From Glacieibacterium sp038210595 (lineage in GTDB: Bacteria > Pseudomonadota > Alphaproteobacteria > Sphingomonadales > Sphingomonadaceae), in assembly GCA_038210595.1 (NCBI GenBank), contig JBBQWN010000001.1:62001-126000 (forward strand): a DNA stretch of 64,000 nucleotides, given 5' to 3'. This document shows, in pieces, positions 25,532 to 34,080 of the stretch. Positions within the stretch are counted from its first letter, which is position 1. Each line of letters starts with the position of its first letter. The position numbers and the translations under genes were made by a program. Under the pieces are notes generated by a model that did no database searches, was not told the origin of the DNA, and saw nothing but the letters and a program-made list of their open reading frames with translations.

Positions 25532-26755
25532 CTAGCCGAGCGCGCGATAGGCTGCTTCGGTCGCGGCGATATAGTCGCGGGTCAGCGGCAGGGCATCGCG
25601 CTGGCGGGTCATCTGGATCTGGACGTTCATGTGGCCGTCGTTGCGGAACGCCGCGGTCGCCGCCGCCAGGTAGAACAGCCACATCCGGTAGAAGCGTTCG
25701 TCGTAGAGCGCGACGATGTCGGCATGGTGGGCGACGCAGCGGCGGTACCACTCCTCCAGCGTCAGCGCATAGTGGAGGCGCAGCACCTCGATGTCGGTGA
25801 TCCACAGCCAGGCCCGCTCGATCCGGGGCACGATCTGCGACAGGGCCGGGGAATAGCCGCCGGGGAATATGTATTTGGCAGTAAAAGGATCGGTGGCGCC
25901 GGGGCCATCGGCGCGGGCGATGGTGTGGAGGAGGGCGACACCGTCGTCGGCCAGCAGGCCGTGCACCTTGTCGAAGAACTCGCGGTAGTGCGGCAGGCCG
26001 ACATGCTCGAACATGCCGACCGAGACGATGCGATCGAACCGGCCGGTCAGCGCCCGGTAGTCGATCAGCTGATAGGTCACGTGATCGGACACACCGGCGG
26101 CGGCGGCGCGGGCGCGGGCGACCTTGAGCTGCTCCTCCGACAGGGTGACGCCGAGCACGTCGGCGCCCGAGACTTTGTGCAGGTACAGCGCCAATCCGCC
26201 CCAGCCGCAGCCGATATCGAGCACTTTCTGCCCCGGTTTCAGGTCGAGTTTCGCCGCGATATGCGCCAGCTTGTCGGTCTGCGCCTGCTCCAGGCTGTTC
26301 CCCGGGTCGGTGTAATAGGCACAGCTGTATTGCCGGTCGGCGTCGAGGAACAGGTCGTACAGCCGGTCGCTGAGGTCATAATGGTGCGCGACGTTGCGCT
26401 TCGATTTCGCCTCTTGGTTGAACTGGCCGAGCCAGCCCGCCAGCGCCGCCTGCCGCCACAGCGCGAACCGCACCGGGTTGCCGCGGTCCCAGCGCACGTT
26501 GAAGGTCACCAGGTTGACCAGATCGTTGATGTCGCCGCGCTCCAGCGTCAGGCGGCCGGCCATATAGGCCTCCGCCGCGCCGAGCGCGAGATTGCGCGCG
26601 ATGCGGCGCGAGCTGACGTCGTCGCTGAGCCGGAAGGTCGACGGCGGCACGCGCTCCGACGGCGCGCCGTAGCGATATTCGCGCCCGCGCTTGTCGATGA
26701 TGCGGAGGTCGCCCTCGCGGATGATGCGCCGGAACAGGCGGTCCAGAAGATACAT
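25532..26755 (-). CDS. cfa: Cyclopropane-fatty-acyl-phospholipid synthase
   Basis: 407 residues. Transfers a methylene group from SAM to unsaturated phospholipid acyl chains at the membrane. The SAM loop VLDIGCGWGG is at 178-187, with the lipid-site segment QYSCAYY (Cys145) and GMFEHVG downstream; the N-terminal region (1-115) is the substrate-binding extension of the family. In Rhodobacter, cfaA belongs to the singlet-oxygen regulon, which makes the following BLUF gene notable. The start is 29 bases from the rlmN stop. Confidence 0.94.
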   Translation of the reverse strand: MYLLDRLFRRIIREGDLRIIDKRGREYRYGAPSERVPPSTFRLSDDVSSRRIARNLALGAAEAYMAGRLTLERGDINDLVNLVTFNVRWDRGNPVRFALWRQAALAGWLGQFNQEAKSKRNVAHHYDLSDRLYDLFLDADRQYSCAYYTDPGNSLEQAQTDKLAHIAAKLDLKPGQKVLDIGCGWGGLALYLHKVSGADVLGVTLSEEQLKVARARAAAAGVSDHVTYQLIDYRALTGRFDRIVSVGMFEHVGLPHYREFFDKVHGLLADDGVALLHTIARADGPGATDPFTAKYIFPGGYSPALSQIVPRIERAWLWITDIEVLRLHYALTLEEWYRRCVAHHADIVALYDERFYRMWLFYLAAATAAFRNDGHMNVQIQMTRQRDALPLTRDYIAATEAAYRALG

Positions 26756-26784
26756 GACTTAAGTTCGGGTTAGCGGCCGCTTGG

Positions 26785-27990
26785 TTACGCCGCAAGCTCC
26801 GTCCAGCCAGCTTCCTTCTCGGCGGCGCGGCGGTCGAGTTCCGCGCGGCTGACCTTTTCGGATGCCGACTTGAGCTGCCCGCACGCCGCCATGATGTCGC
26901 GGCCGCGCGGGCGGCGGACGGGGGCGGAGATGCCGCCGCGGAAGACGATGTCGCTGAACGCCTGCACGCGCTCCGGCGTCGACGTCTCATAGTCGCTGCC
27001 CGGCCAGGGATTGAACGGGATGAGGTTGACCTTGGCCGGCAGGTCGTACTTGCGGATCAGCCGGACCAGCTCGCGGGCGTCCGCGTCGCTGTCGTTCTTG
27101 TCCTTCAGCATGACATATTCGAAGGTGATCCGCCGCGCGTTGTTGGCACCGGGATAGGCGGCGCAGGCGGCAAGCAGCTCCTCGATTCCATAGCGCTTGT
27201 TGATCGGCACGATCTCGTCGCGGATTTCCTTGGTGACGGCGTGCAGCGAGACGGCGAGGTTGACCCCGATCTCCGTGCCCGCCCGCGCCATCATCGGCAC
27301 GACACCCGACGTCGACAGCGTGATCCGGCGCTTCGACAGGCCGAGCCCTTCGTTGTCCATGACGATGGCGAGCGCGTCGCGGACGTTGTCGAAGTTATAC
27401 AGCGGCTCGCCCATGCCCATCATGACGATGTTGGTCAGCAATCTTCCTTCACCGTTGGTGGGCCACTCGCCGAGCGCATCCCGCGCCAGCATGACCTGGC
27501 CGACAATCTCGCTGGTGGTCAGGTTGCGCACCAGCTTCATCGTGCCGGTGAAGCAGAAGCGGCAGTTGAGCGTGCAGCCAACCTGGCTCGACACGCACAA
27601 GGTGCCCCGGTCGGCGTCGGGGATGAAGACGCATTCGGCTTCGTTGCCGTCGTCGAAGCGCAGCAGCCATTTGCGGGTACCGTCGCTCGACACCTGCGCC
27701 TGCGTCACCTCGGGGCGGCCGACGACGAAATGCGCCGCGATGATCGCCCGCGCCTCCTTGGAGATGTTGGCCATCGCGTCGATGTCGGTGACGCCGCGGT
27801 TATAGACCCAGTTCCAGATCTGGCTGGTGCGCAGCTTCGCCGCCTTGGCGTCGAGGCCGGCGGCTTCGAGGCCGGCGCGCAGCTGCGGCCGGCTGAGCCC
27901 GACGATCGCGGTCTTGCCGTCGGCACGCGCCACCGCCGCCCGGGGCACGGGCACCGGGTCGACAAGGCCGGGAATCTGCATCCGCGCCAT
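26785..27990 (-). CDS. rlmN: 23S rRNA (adenine-C2)-methyltransferase RlmN
   Basis: 401 residues. Radical SAM enzyme that methylates C2 of A2503 in 23S rRNA and A37 in some tRNAs. The cluster motif is CTLNCRFC (Cys139, Cys143, Cys146), followed by MGMGEPLYNFDNV and the C-terminal CGQL cysteine that carries the methyl group. The order of motifs and the length fit RlmN rather than Cfr. First gene of the run leading to cfa, BLUF and phyH. Confidence 0.97.
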   Translation of the reverse strand: MARMQIPGLVDPVPVPRAAVARADGKTAIVGLSRPQLRAGLEAAGLDAKAAKLRTSQIWNWVYNRGVTDIDAMANISKEARAIIAAHFVVGRPEVTQAQVSSDGTRKWLLRFDDGNEAECVFIPDADRGTLCVSSQVGCTLNCRFCFTGTMKLVRNLTTSEIVGQVMLARDALGEWPTNGEGRLLTNIVMMGMGEPLYNFDNVRDALAIVMDNEGLGLSKRRITLSTSGVVPMMARAGTEIGVNLAVSLHAVTKEIRDEIVPINKRYGIEELLAACAAYPGANNARRITFEYVMLKDKNDSDADARELVRLIRKYDLPAKVNLIPFNPWPGSDYETSTPERVQAFSDIVFRGGISAPVRRPRGRDIMAACGQLKSASEKVSRAELDRRAAEKEAGWTELAA

Positions 27991-28104
27991 TTAGGCAGGC
28001 AGCGGGGCGAAAGAAAGGCGGGGGGCTACGGATCATGTCGGGCCAGCCGGTCAACGGCGCGGCCAGACGGCACCGAGTGTCGACGAGCCGCCGCTGCACT
28101 GGCA

Positions 28105-28317
28105 ATGGCCAGCGTCGCCACGCCGGCTTCGGCCGCCTGTGTCAATGTCTGGTCACCCTCGTCCGACCGCGCCGAACATGAATCGGTCGGGCCGCTATCG
28201 GCGGGGTCCGTTCCGGAACCGGCGGCGTGGGCGTTGATGCTCGGCGGGTTCGGCCTTGTCGGCACGGCAACGATGTTGTCGCGGCGCTGCAACGACGGAG
28301 TCATGTCAGCGGGTTAA
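28105..28317 (+). pseudogene. Remnant of a PEPxxWA-CTERM protein gene
   Basis: In one plus frame a signal-peptide-like stretch (RRAAAALAMASVATPASAA, beginning before the ATG at 28105) is followed by only about 25 residues and then a complete sorting tail, VPEPAAWALMLGGFGLVG with SRR. No start codon in this frame precedes the charged n-region; an ATG at 28034 is one frame off. It therefore looks like a PEP-CTERM gene whose core has been deleted and whose start is frameshifted. A very small real protein starting at 28105 is less likely. The 360 bases between rlmN and the next gene hold nothing else recognisable. Confidence 0.6.
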
Positions 28318-28350
28318 CCGGTTCGCGAGAATTCGAATCAGGAGAGCCCG

Positions 28351-29061
28351 ATGATCGTCCGAGCCGTTCGCAGCGCGCTGATCGCTGCCGCGCTGGCGGG
28401 AGCCGCGACGCCCGCTACGGCCGCGACAAACATCTGGTCGACCGATTTCGAGAACGGCGATTTCTTCACCCAACTCGGGCCGTTCGAGTGGTGGAACCTC
28501 TATGTCTCGAACCCGGATACGCTGGTCACGCGCCCGACCGGTACCGCGCCCGGACTCGGTGCGGACTATCTAAGCAGCGACACCACCGCAACAACCAGCT
28601 TCGTCGTCGAGGGCCTCGGCGCGCATACGTCGCTCAGCCTGTCGTTCGACCTGATCTTCGTCGACAGCTGGGACGGGCTCGACGGCACTCCCTCGCCCGA
28701 CCTGCTGTTCCTGACGGTCGACGGTGCGCCCTATCTGACGCTGTCCTCGAACAACACGTCCGGATCGGCCGCGCAATACGGGCCGGGGAGCGTCATCGCC
28801 TCCGGCTCACTGCTGCGCAACCCGTCCTTTAACGACGTGGTCGTCCACTACGACCTGGTCATCCCGCACAGCGCCGCCGACTTCGCTTTCCAGATCGCGG
28901 CGGGCGGCGCCGGCTTCCAGGGCGGCGACGACGAGAGCTGGGGCATCGATAATTTCAGCCTTGGCGCAACCGTGCCGGAGCCCGCCAGCTGGGCAATGAT
29001 GATCGGCGGCTTCGGCCTGACCGGCACGATGCTGCGTCGCCGCCGCACCGTGCCGGCCTGA
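28351..29061 (+). CDS. Secreted PEPxxWA-CTERM protein
   Basis: 236 residues: signal peptide (1-24), a beta-rich body with few cysteines, and the tail VPEPASWAMMIGGFGL ending RRRR. The start of the mature protein, TDFENGDFFTQLG, resembles the NGDFE opening of other PEP-CTERM proteins in this window, suggesting a jelly-roll, carbohydrate-binding-like fold (inference). AGGAG precedes the ATG. Lies directly after the PEP-CTERM remnant in the same direction, so the two may descend from a tandem pair. Confidence 0.82.
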   Translation: MIVRAVRSALIAAALAGAATPATAATNIWSTDFENGDFFTQLGPFEWWNLYVSNPDTLVTRPTGTAPGLGADYLSSDTTATTSFVVEGLGAHTSLSLSFDLIFVDSWDGLDGTPSPDLLFLTVDGAPYLTLSSNNTSGSAAQYGPGSVIASGSLLRNPSFNDVVVHYDLVIPHSAADFAFQIAAGGAGFQGGDDESWGIDNFSLGATVPEPASWAMMIGGFGLTGTMLRRRRTVPA

Positions 29062-29077
29062 GCGTCAGCGCCGCGGA

Positions 29078-29728
29078 TCAGGCGCCGCCGCCGCGCGGAT
29101 TCTGCCGGTCGCCGCGTCCGCCGGTGCCGCGGTCGCCGCGGCTCGGCCGATCGGCACTGGACCGGTCTTCGCGCCGGTCCTGACGATAGGCCTGGCGGTC
29201 GCCTTGGCGGTCCTGACGATAGGCCTGCCGATCGCCCTGACGGTCCTGGCGGAAAGCCTGGCGGTCGCCCTGGCGGTCGGTGCGGAACTGCTGCGGCGTC
29301 ACTTGGCCGGTGGCCAGCGCCTGGCGGTCGTCGCGGCGCTCGCTGCGGAAGCCCCGGCGGTCGTCGCGGCGTTCGGCGGTGAAGTTGCGGCGGTCGCGCC
29401 CATGCTCCTGCCAGTACGAGCGCTGGCTGTCGTTCCAGTTGTGGCGGCGGCCGCCCCGATCATAGACGTAATAGCCGGTGCCCGGATAATAATAGTCGCC
29501 CGACCAGCCGAAGCCGACCCCGGCATAGCCGAACGGGACGCTGCGGTAGCCATAGGGGTCGCCGTAATAATTGTCGTACTGCCCGTAGCCGGCATAGCCG
29601 GCACCGCCGCCGTAATAGCCATCGCCACCGGCATAGCCGACGCCGTAGCCATAGCCATCGGTGCACGCCGCAAGGCCGATTGCGGCAGCGCCGATCAGCG
29701 CGACGCGGGTCAATGTCTTGATCATCAT
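29078..29728 (-). CDS. Gly/Tyr-rich lipoprotein with Arg/Asp/Gln repeats
   Basis: 216 residues from the first ATG at 29728 (GGAG upstream). A lipobox LAAC gives Cys22 as the lipid site. Residues 24-90 are almost only Gly, Tyr, Asp and Ala; residues 91-150 are rich in Arg and Asp; residues 151-183 are three exact or near-exact copies of an 11-residue unit (DRQGDRQAYRQ). The low complexity suggests an extended envelope protein. No enzyme motif. Function unknown. Confidence 0.72.
   Translation of the reverse strand: MMIKTLTRVALIGAAAIGLAACTDGYGYGVGYAGGDGYYGGGAGYAGYGQYDNYYGDPYGYRSVPFGYAGVGFGWSGDYYYPGTGYYVYDRGGRRHNWNDSQRSYWQEHGRDRRNFTAERRDDRRGFRSERRDDRQALATGQVTPQQFRTDRQGDRQAFRQDRQGDRQAYRQDRQGDRQAYRQDRREDRSSADRPSRGDRGTGGRGDRQNPRGGGA
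29180..29278 (-). repeat. Three 33-bp tandem repeats inside the lipoprotein gene
   Basis: Three consecutive 33-base units encode DRQGDRQA(F/Y)RQ. The first copy has Phe, the other two Tyr. Such in-frame repeats can change number by slippage without breaking the frame. Confidence 0.85.
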
Positions 29729-29836
29729 GCGAAAATCTCCATCCGATAGCGCCACTAACGCACGACGGGCTTGAATGGCTGCTGAAGCCAGTTGTAGGCT
29801 GAGGTTCAGACGACCGCGCCGGTGTCCTTCGTGGCG

Positions 29837-30460
29837 CTAGGCGGCGCGCACACCCGTCGCCCCGGCGCCGGCGTGGAGCACGCGCTGCGCGCCGTTCTCG
29901 ATGACGAACACCGTGCCCTGCGGCGCGTCCGCGGCGAGGTCGACGCCCTCGAACGCCTCGCCCCCGGCCAGCAGGCCGCGCAGGACCCGGAGCGTGATGC
30001 CGTGGCTGATCACCAGCACGTCGCGGTCGGGCGCAAGGTCCGCCAGCCAGCCGCGCAGCCGTTCGGCGATCGCCGGATACCATTCGCCGTCGTCGGCCAT
30101 CCTGGTGAAGACGCGGCGCTCGGCGCAGAAGATGTCGCCATGCTCGGCGACGATGTCGGCATAGCGCCGCCCCTCCCACGCGCCGACATGGATCTCGAGC
30201 AGGCGCGGATCGGTGCGGATGTCGAAGAAGTCGTGGCCGAGATGCTCCGCGACGATCGACACGGTCTGCAGGGTGCGGCCGGCGGGCGAGGCCCAGATGT
30301 CGATGTCCGGCCGGCGGCCGAGCTGCGCCGTCAGCGCCGCCCCCATCGCCTCGGCCTGGGCGATGCCGGTACGGGTCAGCGGGGTGTGCGCCATCTGCCC
30401 CTGCATCCGCGCGTTGGCGTTGTAGATCGTCTCGGCGTGGCGGGCGAGAATCATGCGCAT
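29837..30460 (-). CDS. Histidine phosphatase (phosphoglycerate-mutase-like)
   Basis: 207 residues. The catalytic LARHAET motif (RHxE, phospho-histidine at position 8) starts the protein, and the second histidine lies in VISHGITLRVL near residue 153. LLEIHVGAWEGRRY at about 86-99 is typical of GpmB/CobC-like phosphatases. The substrate is not evident. Monocistronic by context; divergent from the CoA-transferase pair. Confidence 0.9.
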   Translation of the reverse strand: MRMILARHAETIYNANARMQGQMAHTPLTRTGIAQAEAMGAALTAQLGRRPDIDIWASPAGRTLQTVSIVAEHLGHDFFDIRTDPRLLEIHVGAWEGRRYADIVAEHGDIFCAERRVFTRMADDGEWYPAIAERLRGWLADLAPDRDVLVISHGITLRVLRGLLAGGEAFEGVDLAADAPQGTVFVIENGAQRVLHAGAGATGVRAA

Positions 30461-30555
30461 CGCCTGTCACTAACCGGCCCCCGCCCGCGAAGTCGAGGGG
30501 GACATGGACAAGGTCTCGCGGCGGGCTTAGCTGCGACGGGCCTGACGCGGGGAGC

Positions 30556-31260
30556 ATGATGCCCAAGACCTATCCCGACGCCGCCGCCGCCCTCGACGGG
30601 CTGCTGTTCGACGGCATGACCATCGCCAGCGGCGGCTTCGGCCTGTGCGGCATCCCGGAACTGTTGATCGCCGCCATCGCCGCGTCGGGGGTGAAGGAAC
30701 TCACCGTCGTCTCCAACAATGCCGGGGTCGACGGCTTCGGGCTCGGCGTGCTGCTGCACAGCCGGCAGGTGAAGAAGATGATCAGCTCCTACGTTGGCGA
30801 GAACAAGGAGTTCGAGCGCCAGTATCTGAGCGGCGAGCTCGAGCTGGAGTTCGCGCCGCAGGGCACGCTGGCCGAACGGCTGCGCGCCGGCGGGGCGGGC
30901 ATCCCGGGCTTCTACACCCGCACCGGCGTCGGCACGCTGGTCGCCGAGGGCAAGGAGCACAAGGATTTCGACGGCGAGACGTACATATTGGAGCGTGGCA
31001 TCGTCGCCGACCTCGCCATCGTCCATGCCTGGCAGGGCGACCCCTACGGCAACCTGATTTACCGAAAGACCGCGCGGAACTTCAACCCGAACGCCGCCAC
31101 CGCCGGCAAGGTGACCGTCGCCGAGGTCGAGCACATGGTCGAGCCCGGCAGCCTCGACCCCGACAAGATCCACACGCCGGGCGTCTATGTGCAGCGCCTG
31201 TTCGAAGGCCACGGCTTCGAGAAGCGCATCGAGCAGCGCACGGTTCGGGAGGCCGCATAA
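30556..31260 (+). CDS. scoA: Succinyl-CoA:3-oxoacid CoA-transferase, subunit A
   Basis: 234 residues. With subunit B it moves CoA from succinyl-CoA to acetoacetate or a similar 3-oxoacid, in ketone-body or polyhydroxybutyrate breakdown. The family signature GGFGLCGIPE is at about 26-35. Two ATGs in a row (30556 and 30559) follow GGGGAG; the second has the better spacing. The stop shares a base with the start of subunit B (TAATG), so equal amounts are expected. Confidence 0.94.
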   Translation: MMPKTYPDAAAALDGLLFDGMTIASGGFGLCGIPELLIAAIAASGVKELTVVSNNAGVDGFGLGVLLHSRQVKKMISSYVGENKEFERQYLSGELELEFAPQGTLAERLRAGGAGIPGFYTRTGVGTLVAEGKEHKDFDGETYILERGIVADLAIVHAWQGDPYGNLIYRKTARNFNPNAATAGKVTVAEVEHMVEPGSLDPDKIHTPGVYVQRLFEGHGFEKRIEQRTVREAA

Positions 31261-31892
31261 TGCCTTGGACGCGCGACGAGATGGCGGCGCGCGCCGCGAA
31301 GGAGCTGAAGGACGGCTTCTACGTCAACCTCGGCATCGGCATGCCGACTTTGGTAGCGAACCATGTCGCCGACGGCATCGACATCACGCTGCAGTCGGAG
31401 AACGGCATGCTCGGCATGGGCCCGTACCCGACCGAGGACGAGGTCGACGCCGACCTGATCAACGCTGGCAAGCAGACCATCACCGAGCTGCGCCGCACCA
31501 GCTATTTCAGCTCCGCCGACAGCTTCGCGATGATCCGCGGCGGCCACATGGACCTGAGCATATTGGGCGCGATGGAGGTCGCGGAGAACGGCGACATCGC
31601 CAACTGGATGGTGCCGGGCAAACTGGTCAAGGGCATGGGCGGCGCGATGGACCTGGTGGCGGGCGCGCGCCGTATCGTCGTGCTGATGGACCATAACGAC
31701 AAGACCGGCGGCGCAAAGTTCAGGAAGGCCTGCACCCTGCCGCTGACCGGTGCGGGGGTGGTCGACAAGATCATCACCGACCTGGCGGTGTTCGAGCGCG
31801 CCGACCGCCGGTCGCCGTTCAAGCTGATCGAGACCGCGCCCGGCGTGACGGTGGACGAGGTGCGGGCGAAGACCGAGGCCGCCTACCAGTGA
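31260..31892 (+). CDS. scoB: Succinyl-CoA:3-oxoacid CoA-transferase, subunit B
   Basis: 210 residues. Carries the catalytic glutamate that forms the CoA thioester, in LQSENGMLGMG (near residue 46-56). NLGIGMPTLV and GGAMDLVAGARR are also conserved. Overlaps subunit A by one base and the following DUF72 gene by four (GTGA), making a three-gene chain. Confidence 0.95.
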   Translation: MPWTRDEMAARAAKELKDGFYVNLGIGMPTLVANHVADGIDITLQSENGMLGMGPYPTEDEVDADLINAGKQTITELRRTSYFSSADSFAMIRGGHMDLSILGAMEVAENGDIANWMVPGKLVKGMGGAMDLVAGARRIVVLMDHNDKTGGAKFRKACTLPLTGAGVVDKIITDLAVFERADRRSPFKLIETAPGVTVDEVRAKTEAAYQ

Positions 31893-32647
31893 TCCGCGTC
31901 GGCGTCGGCGGCTGGACCTATGAGCCGTGGCGCGGGGTGTTCTACCCCAAGGGGCTGCGGCAGGCGGACGAGCTGAAATATGCCGGCAGCCAGCTGACCG
32001 CGATCGAGATCAACGGCACGTTCTATGGCAGCCAGAAGCCCGAAAGCTTCCAGAAATGGCATGACGAGACGCCCGACGGGTTCAAGTTCAGCCTCAAGGG
32101 GCCGCGCTTTGCGGTCAACCGCCGGGTGCTCGGCGAGGCAGGCGAGTCGATCCAGCGGTTCCTCGGCACCGGCATCGACCGGCTCGGCGACAAATTGGGG
32201 CCGCTGCTGTGGCAGTTCGCCGGCACCAAGCAGTTCGACCGCGAGGATATGGCGGCGTTCATCAAGCTGCTGCCTGCAAAACTCGGCGAGCGCCCGCTGC
32301 AGCACGCGCTGGAGGTCCGCCACGAAAGCTTCCGCGATCCCGCCTTTCTGGCGCTGGCCCGCGAGCATAACTGCGCCGCGGTGTTCGCCCATGCCGCGAA
32401 ATACCCGACCCCGCTCGATGCAGGCGACCCGCCGACCGCCGACTTCGCTTATACCCGGCTGCAGCAGTGCGCCGAGGACGTGCCCACCGGCTATGACGCC
32501 GCCGCGCTCGATGCTTGGGCGGACGCCGCGAACAACTGGGCGAGGCAGGCCGCCGACGTCTACGTCTTCTTCATCTCCGGCGCGAAGGTCCGCGCCCCGG
32601 CGGCCGCTATGGCCCTGATCGAAAGACTGGGGCGGCCAGCCGCGTAA
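31889..32647 (+). CDS. DUF72 family protein
   Basis: 252 residues of the DUF72 (YecE-like) family, a TIM-barrel group of unknown activity. Conserved blocks: GVGGWTYEPWRGVFYP, TAIEINGTFYGSQKPESF, FKFSLKGPRF and LEVRHESFRD. Starts with GTG inside the stop region of scoB. The coupling to CoA-transferase is positional only. Confidence 0.9.
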   Translation: MIRVGVGGWTYEPWRGVFYPKGLRQADELKYAGSQLTAIEINGTFYGSQKPESFQKWHDETPDGFKFSLKGPRFAVNRRVLGEAGESIQRFLGTGIDRLGDKLGPLLWQFAGTKQFDREDMAAFIKLLPAKLGERPLQHALEVRHESFRDPAFLALAREHNCAAVFAHAAKYPTPLDAGDPPTADFAYTRLQQCAEDVPTGYDAAALDAWADAANNWARQAADVYVFFISGAKVRAPAAAMALIERLGRPAA

Positions 32648-32766
32648 CTGTCGGCTGGCTTTACAGATCGGTAACGCTCGGTTCGCAAAACCTTTACAAA
32701 TCAGTGCGCCCGCGACTGGCATGGTTCATGCAACGCATTCGCTGCGTAACAGTCTGGAGTGTCTCG

Positions 32767-33384
32767 ATGTTTGCCAAATTTGCGATTGCAGCGCTGCTCG
32801 CGGCCGCCCCGATGGCCGCCAGTGCCGCCGAATTTATCGTCAATGGCGACTTCGAAACCGGCGGCGGTTCGCTGACCGGCTGGACCGCGACCGCGAACAC
32901 CGCGGCGATCCATGGCTCGTCTTATGTCCTGTTCGCCGGCGGCAGCGGCTCGGCCGCGGCGCAGGCCAACACCTTCGCCTCGTTCGGCGCCGGCAATACC
33001 GCGGGCACCGAGACGCTGGCGCAGACGATCGCGACGGTCGCGGGCAGGAGCTATACGCTCAGCTTCGACTCCGGCTCGTTCAATGGCAACCAGGCCGTCG
33101 AACTGTTCGTCGGCGGCAACTCGGTGGGGACCTACACGCCGTCGGGCACCTCGAACCTCGATGCGCTGTTCACGCCGCACAGCTATGTCTTCACCGGCAG
33201 CGGCAGCCCGACCGAAATCCTGTTCAGCGTCGTCACCTTCCAGGGCGATAACCAGGACGCTCTGGTCGACAACGTCTCGGTCACCGCGGTGCCGGAGCCG
33301 GCGAGCTGGGCCCTGATGATCGCCGGGTTCGGCATGGTCGGCTTTGCCGCGCGCCGCCGCCGTCCTGCCGCGACCGCCGCCTGA
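32767..33384 (+). CDS. Secreted PEPxxWA-CTERM protein, NGDFE family
   Basis: 205 residues: signal peptide 1-20, then FIVNGDFETGGGSLTGW, the opening of a jelly-roll, CBM-like or DUF642-like domain, and the tail VPEPASWALMIAGFGMVG with RRRR. A paralog of the protein at 38585-39157, which opens the same way. TGGAG lies 8 bases before the ATG. A terminator follows. Probable role in the envelope or extracellular matrix. Confidence 0.85.
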   Translation: MFAKFAIAALLAAAPMAASAAEFIVNGDFETGGGSLTGWTATANTAAIHGSSYVLFAGGSGSAAAQANTFASFGAGNTAGTETLAQTIATVAGRSYTLSFDSGSFNGNQAVELFVGGNSVGTYTPSGTSNLDALFTPHSYVFTGSGSPTEILFSVVTFQGDNQDALVDNVSVTAVPEPASWALMIAGFGMVGFAARRRRPAATAA

Positions 33385-33400
33385 CCCTGTCGCCGCGTTG

Positions 33401-33436
33401 AAAAGGGCCGTCCTGCGGGGCGGCCCTTTTTGTTTG
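33401..33436 (+). terminator. Rho-independent terminator
   Basis: AAAAGGGCCG at 33401-33410 pairs with CGGCCCTTTT at 33421-33430, with a partly paired loop, followed by TGTTTG. It lies 16 bases after the PEP-CTERM stop codon; the A run on the left could let it work in both directions. Confidence 0.85.
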
Positions 33437-33498
33437 TCTAGGCGGCGCTTCCGGAACGGCCTAACAGGCGCGCGATACCGGCTAAGGAACCCCGCGCC

Positions 33499-34002
33499 AT
33501 GACGATTTCCATGTACCAGGCCTCGGTGCCGGTTCTGCTGCGCCAGCTCGGGGCCTTGTCGAACCTCCTGGCCAAGGGCGAGGCGCATGCAGCCGCGACC
33601 GGGATCGCGCCCGCTGCGATGCTGGCGGCGCAGCTCGCGCCCGACATGCTGCCGTTGACCCGCCAGGTGCAGATCGCATCGGACGGCGCCAAGGGCGGCG
33701 TTGCGCGGCTGGCGGGTATCGAGCCGCCGAGCTATCCTGACGACGAGACGAACTTCGCCGAACTGCAGGCGCGGATCGCCAAGACCGTAGCGTTCATCAA
33801 GGGCGTCCCTGCCGACCAGATCGACGGCAGCGAGGCGCGGCACATCGAGCTGAAGGCCGGCCCACGGACGTTCGAGTTCACCGGCCAGGACTTCCTGCTG
33901 CACTTCGTGCTGCCGAACTTCCTATTCCACGTCACCACCGCCTACGCCCTGCTCCGCCACCAGGGCGTCGCGATCGGCAAGATGGACTATCTTGGCGGCT
34001 GA
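33499..34002 (+). CDS. DUF1993 domain protein
   Basis: 167 residues matching DUF1993: SMYQASVPVLLRQLGALSNLL at the start (residues 4-24), PDMLPLTRQVQIASDGAKG, and a conserved C-terminal FLLHFVLPNFLFHVTTAYALLR. The four-helix, histidine-containing layout resembles DinB-like proteins, but the activity is unknown. AAGGAA precedes the ATG. Confidence 0.87.
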   Translation: MTISMYQASVPVLLRQLGALSNLLAKGEAHAAATGIAPAAMLAAQLAPDMLPLTRQVQIASDGAKGGVARLAGIEPPSYPDDETNFAELQARIAKTVAFIKGVPADQIDGSEARHIELKAGPRTFEFTGQDFLLHFVLPNFLFHVTTAYALLRHQGVAIGKMDYLGG

Positions 34003-34080
34003 GGCGCGCGATTAACCGCTACCGGAAGCCGCGCGCGTCGCTATAGTTGCCGGCCATACCCGGGGGAGCTGAGGACCAGA

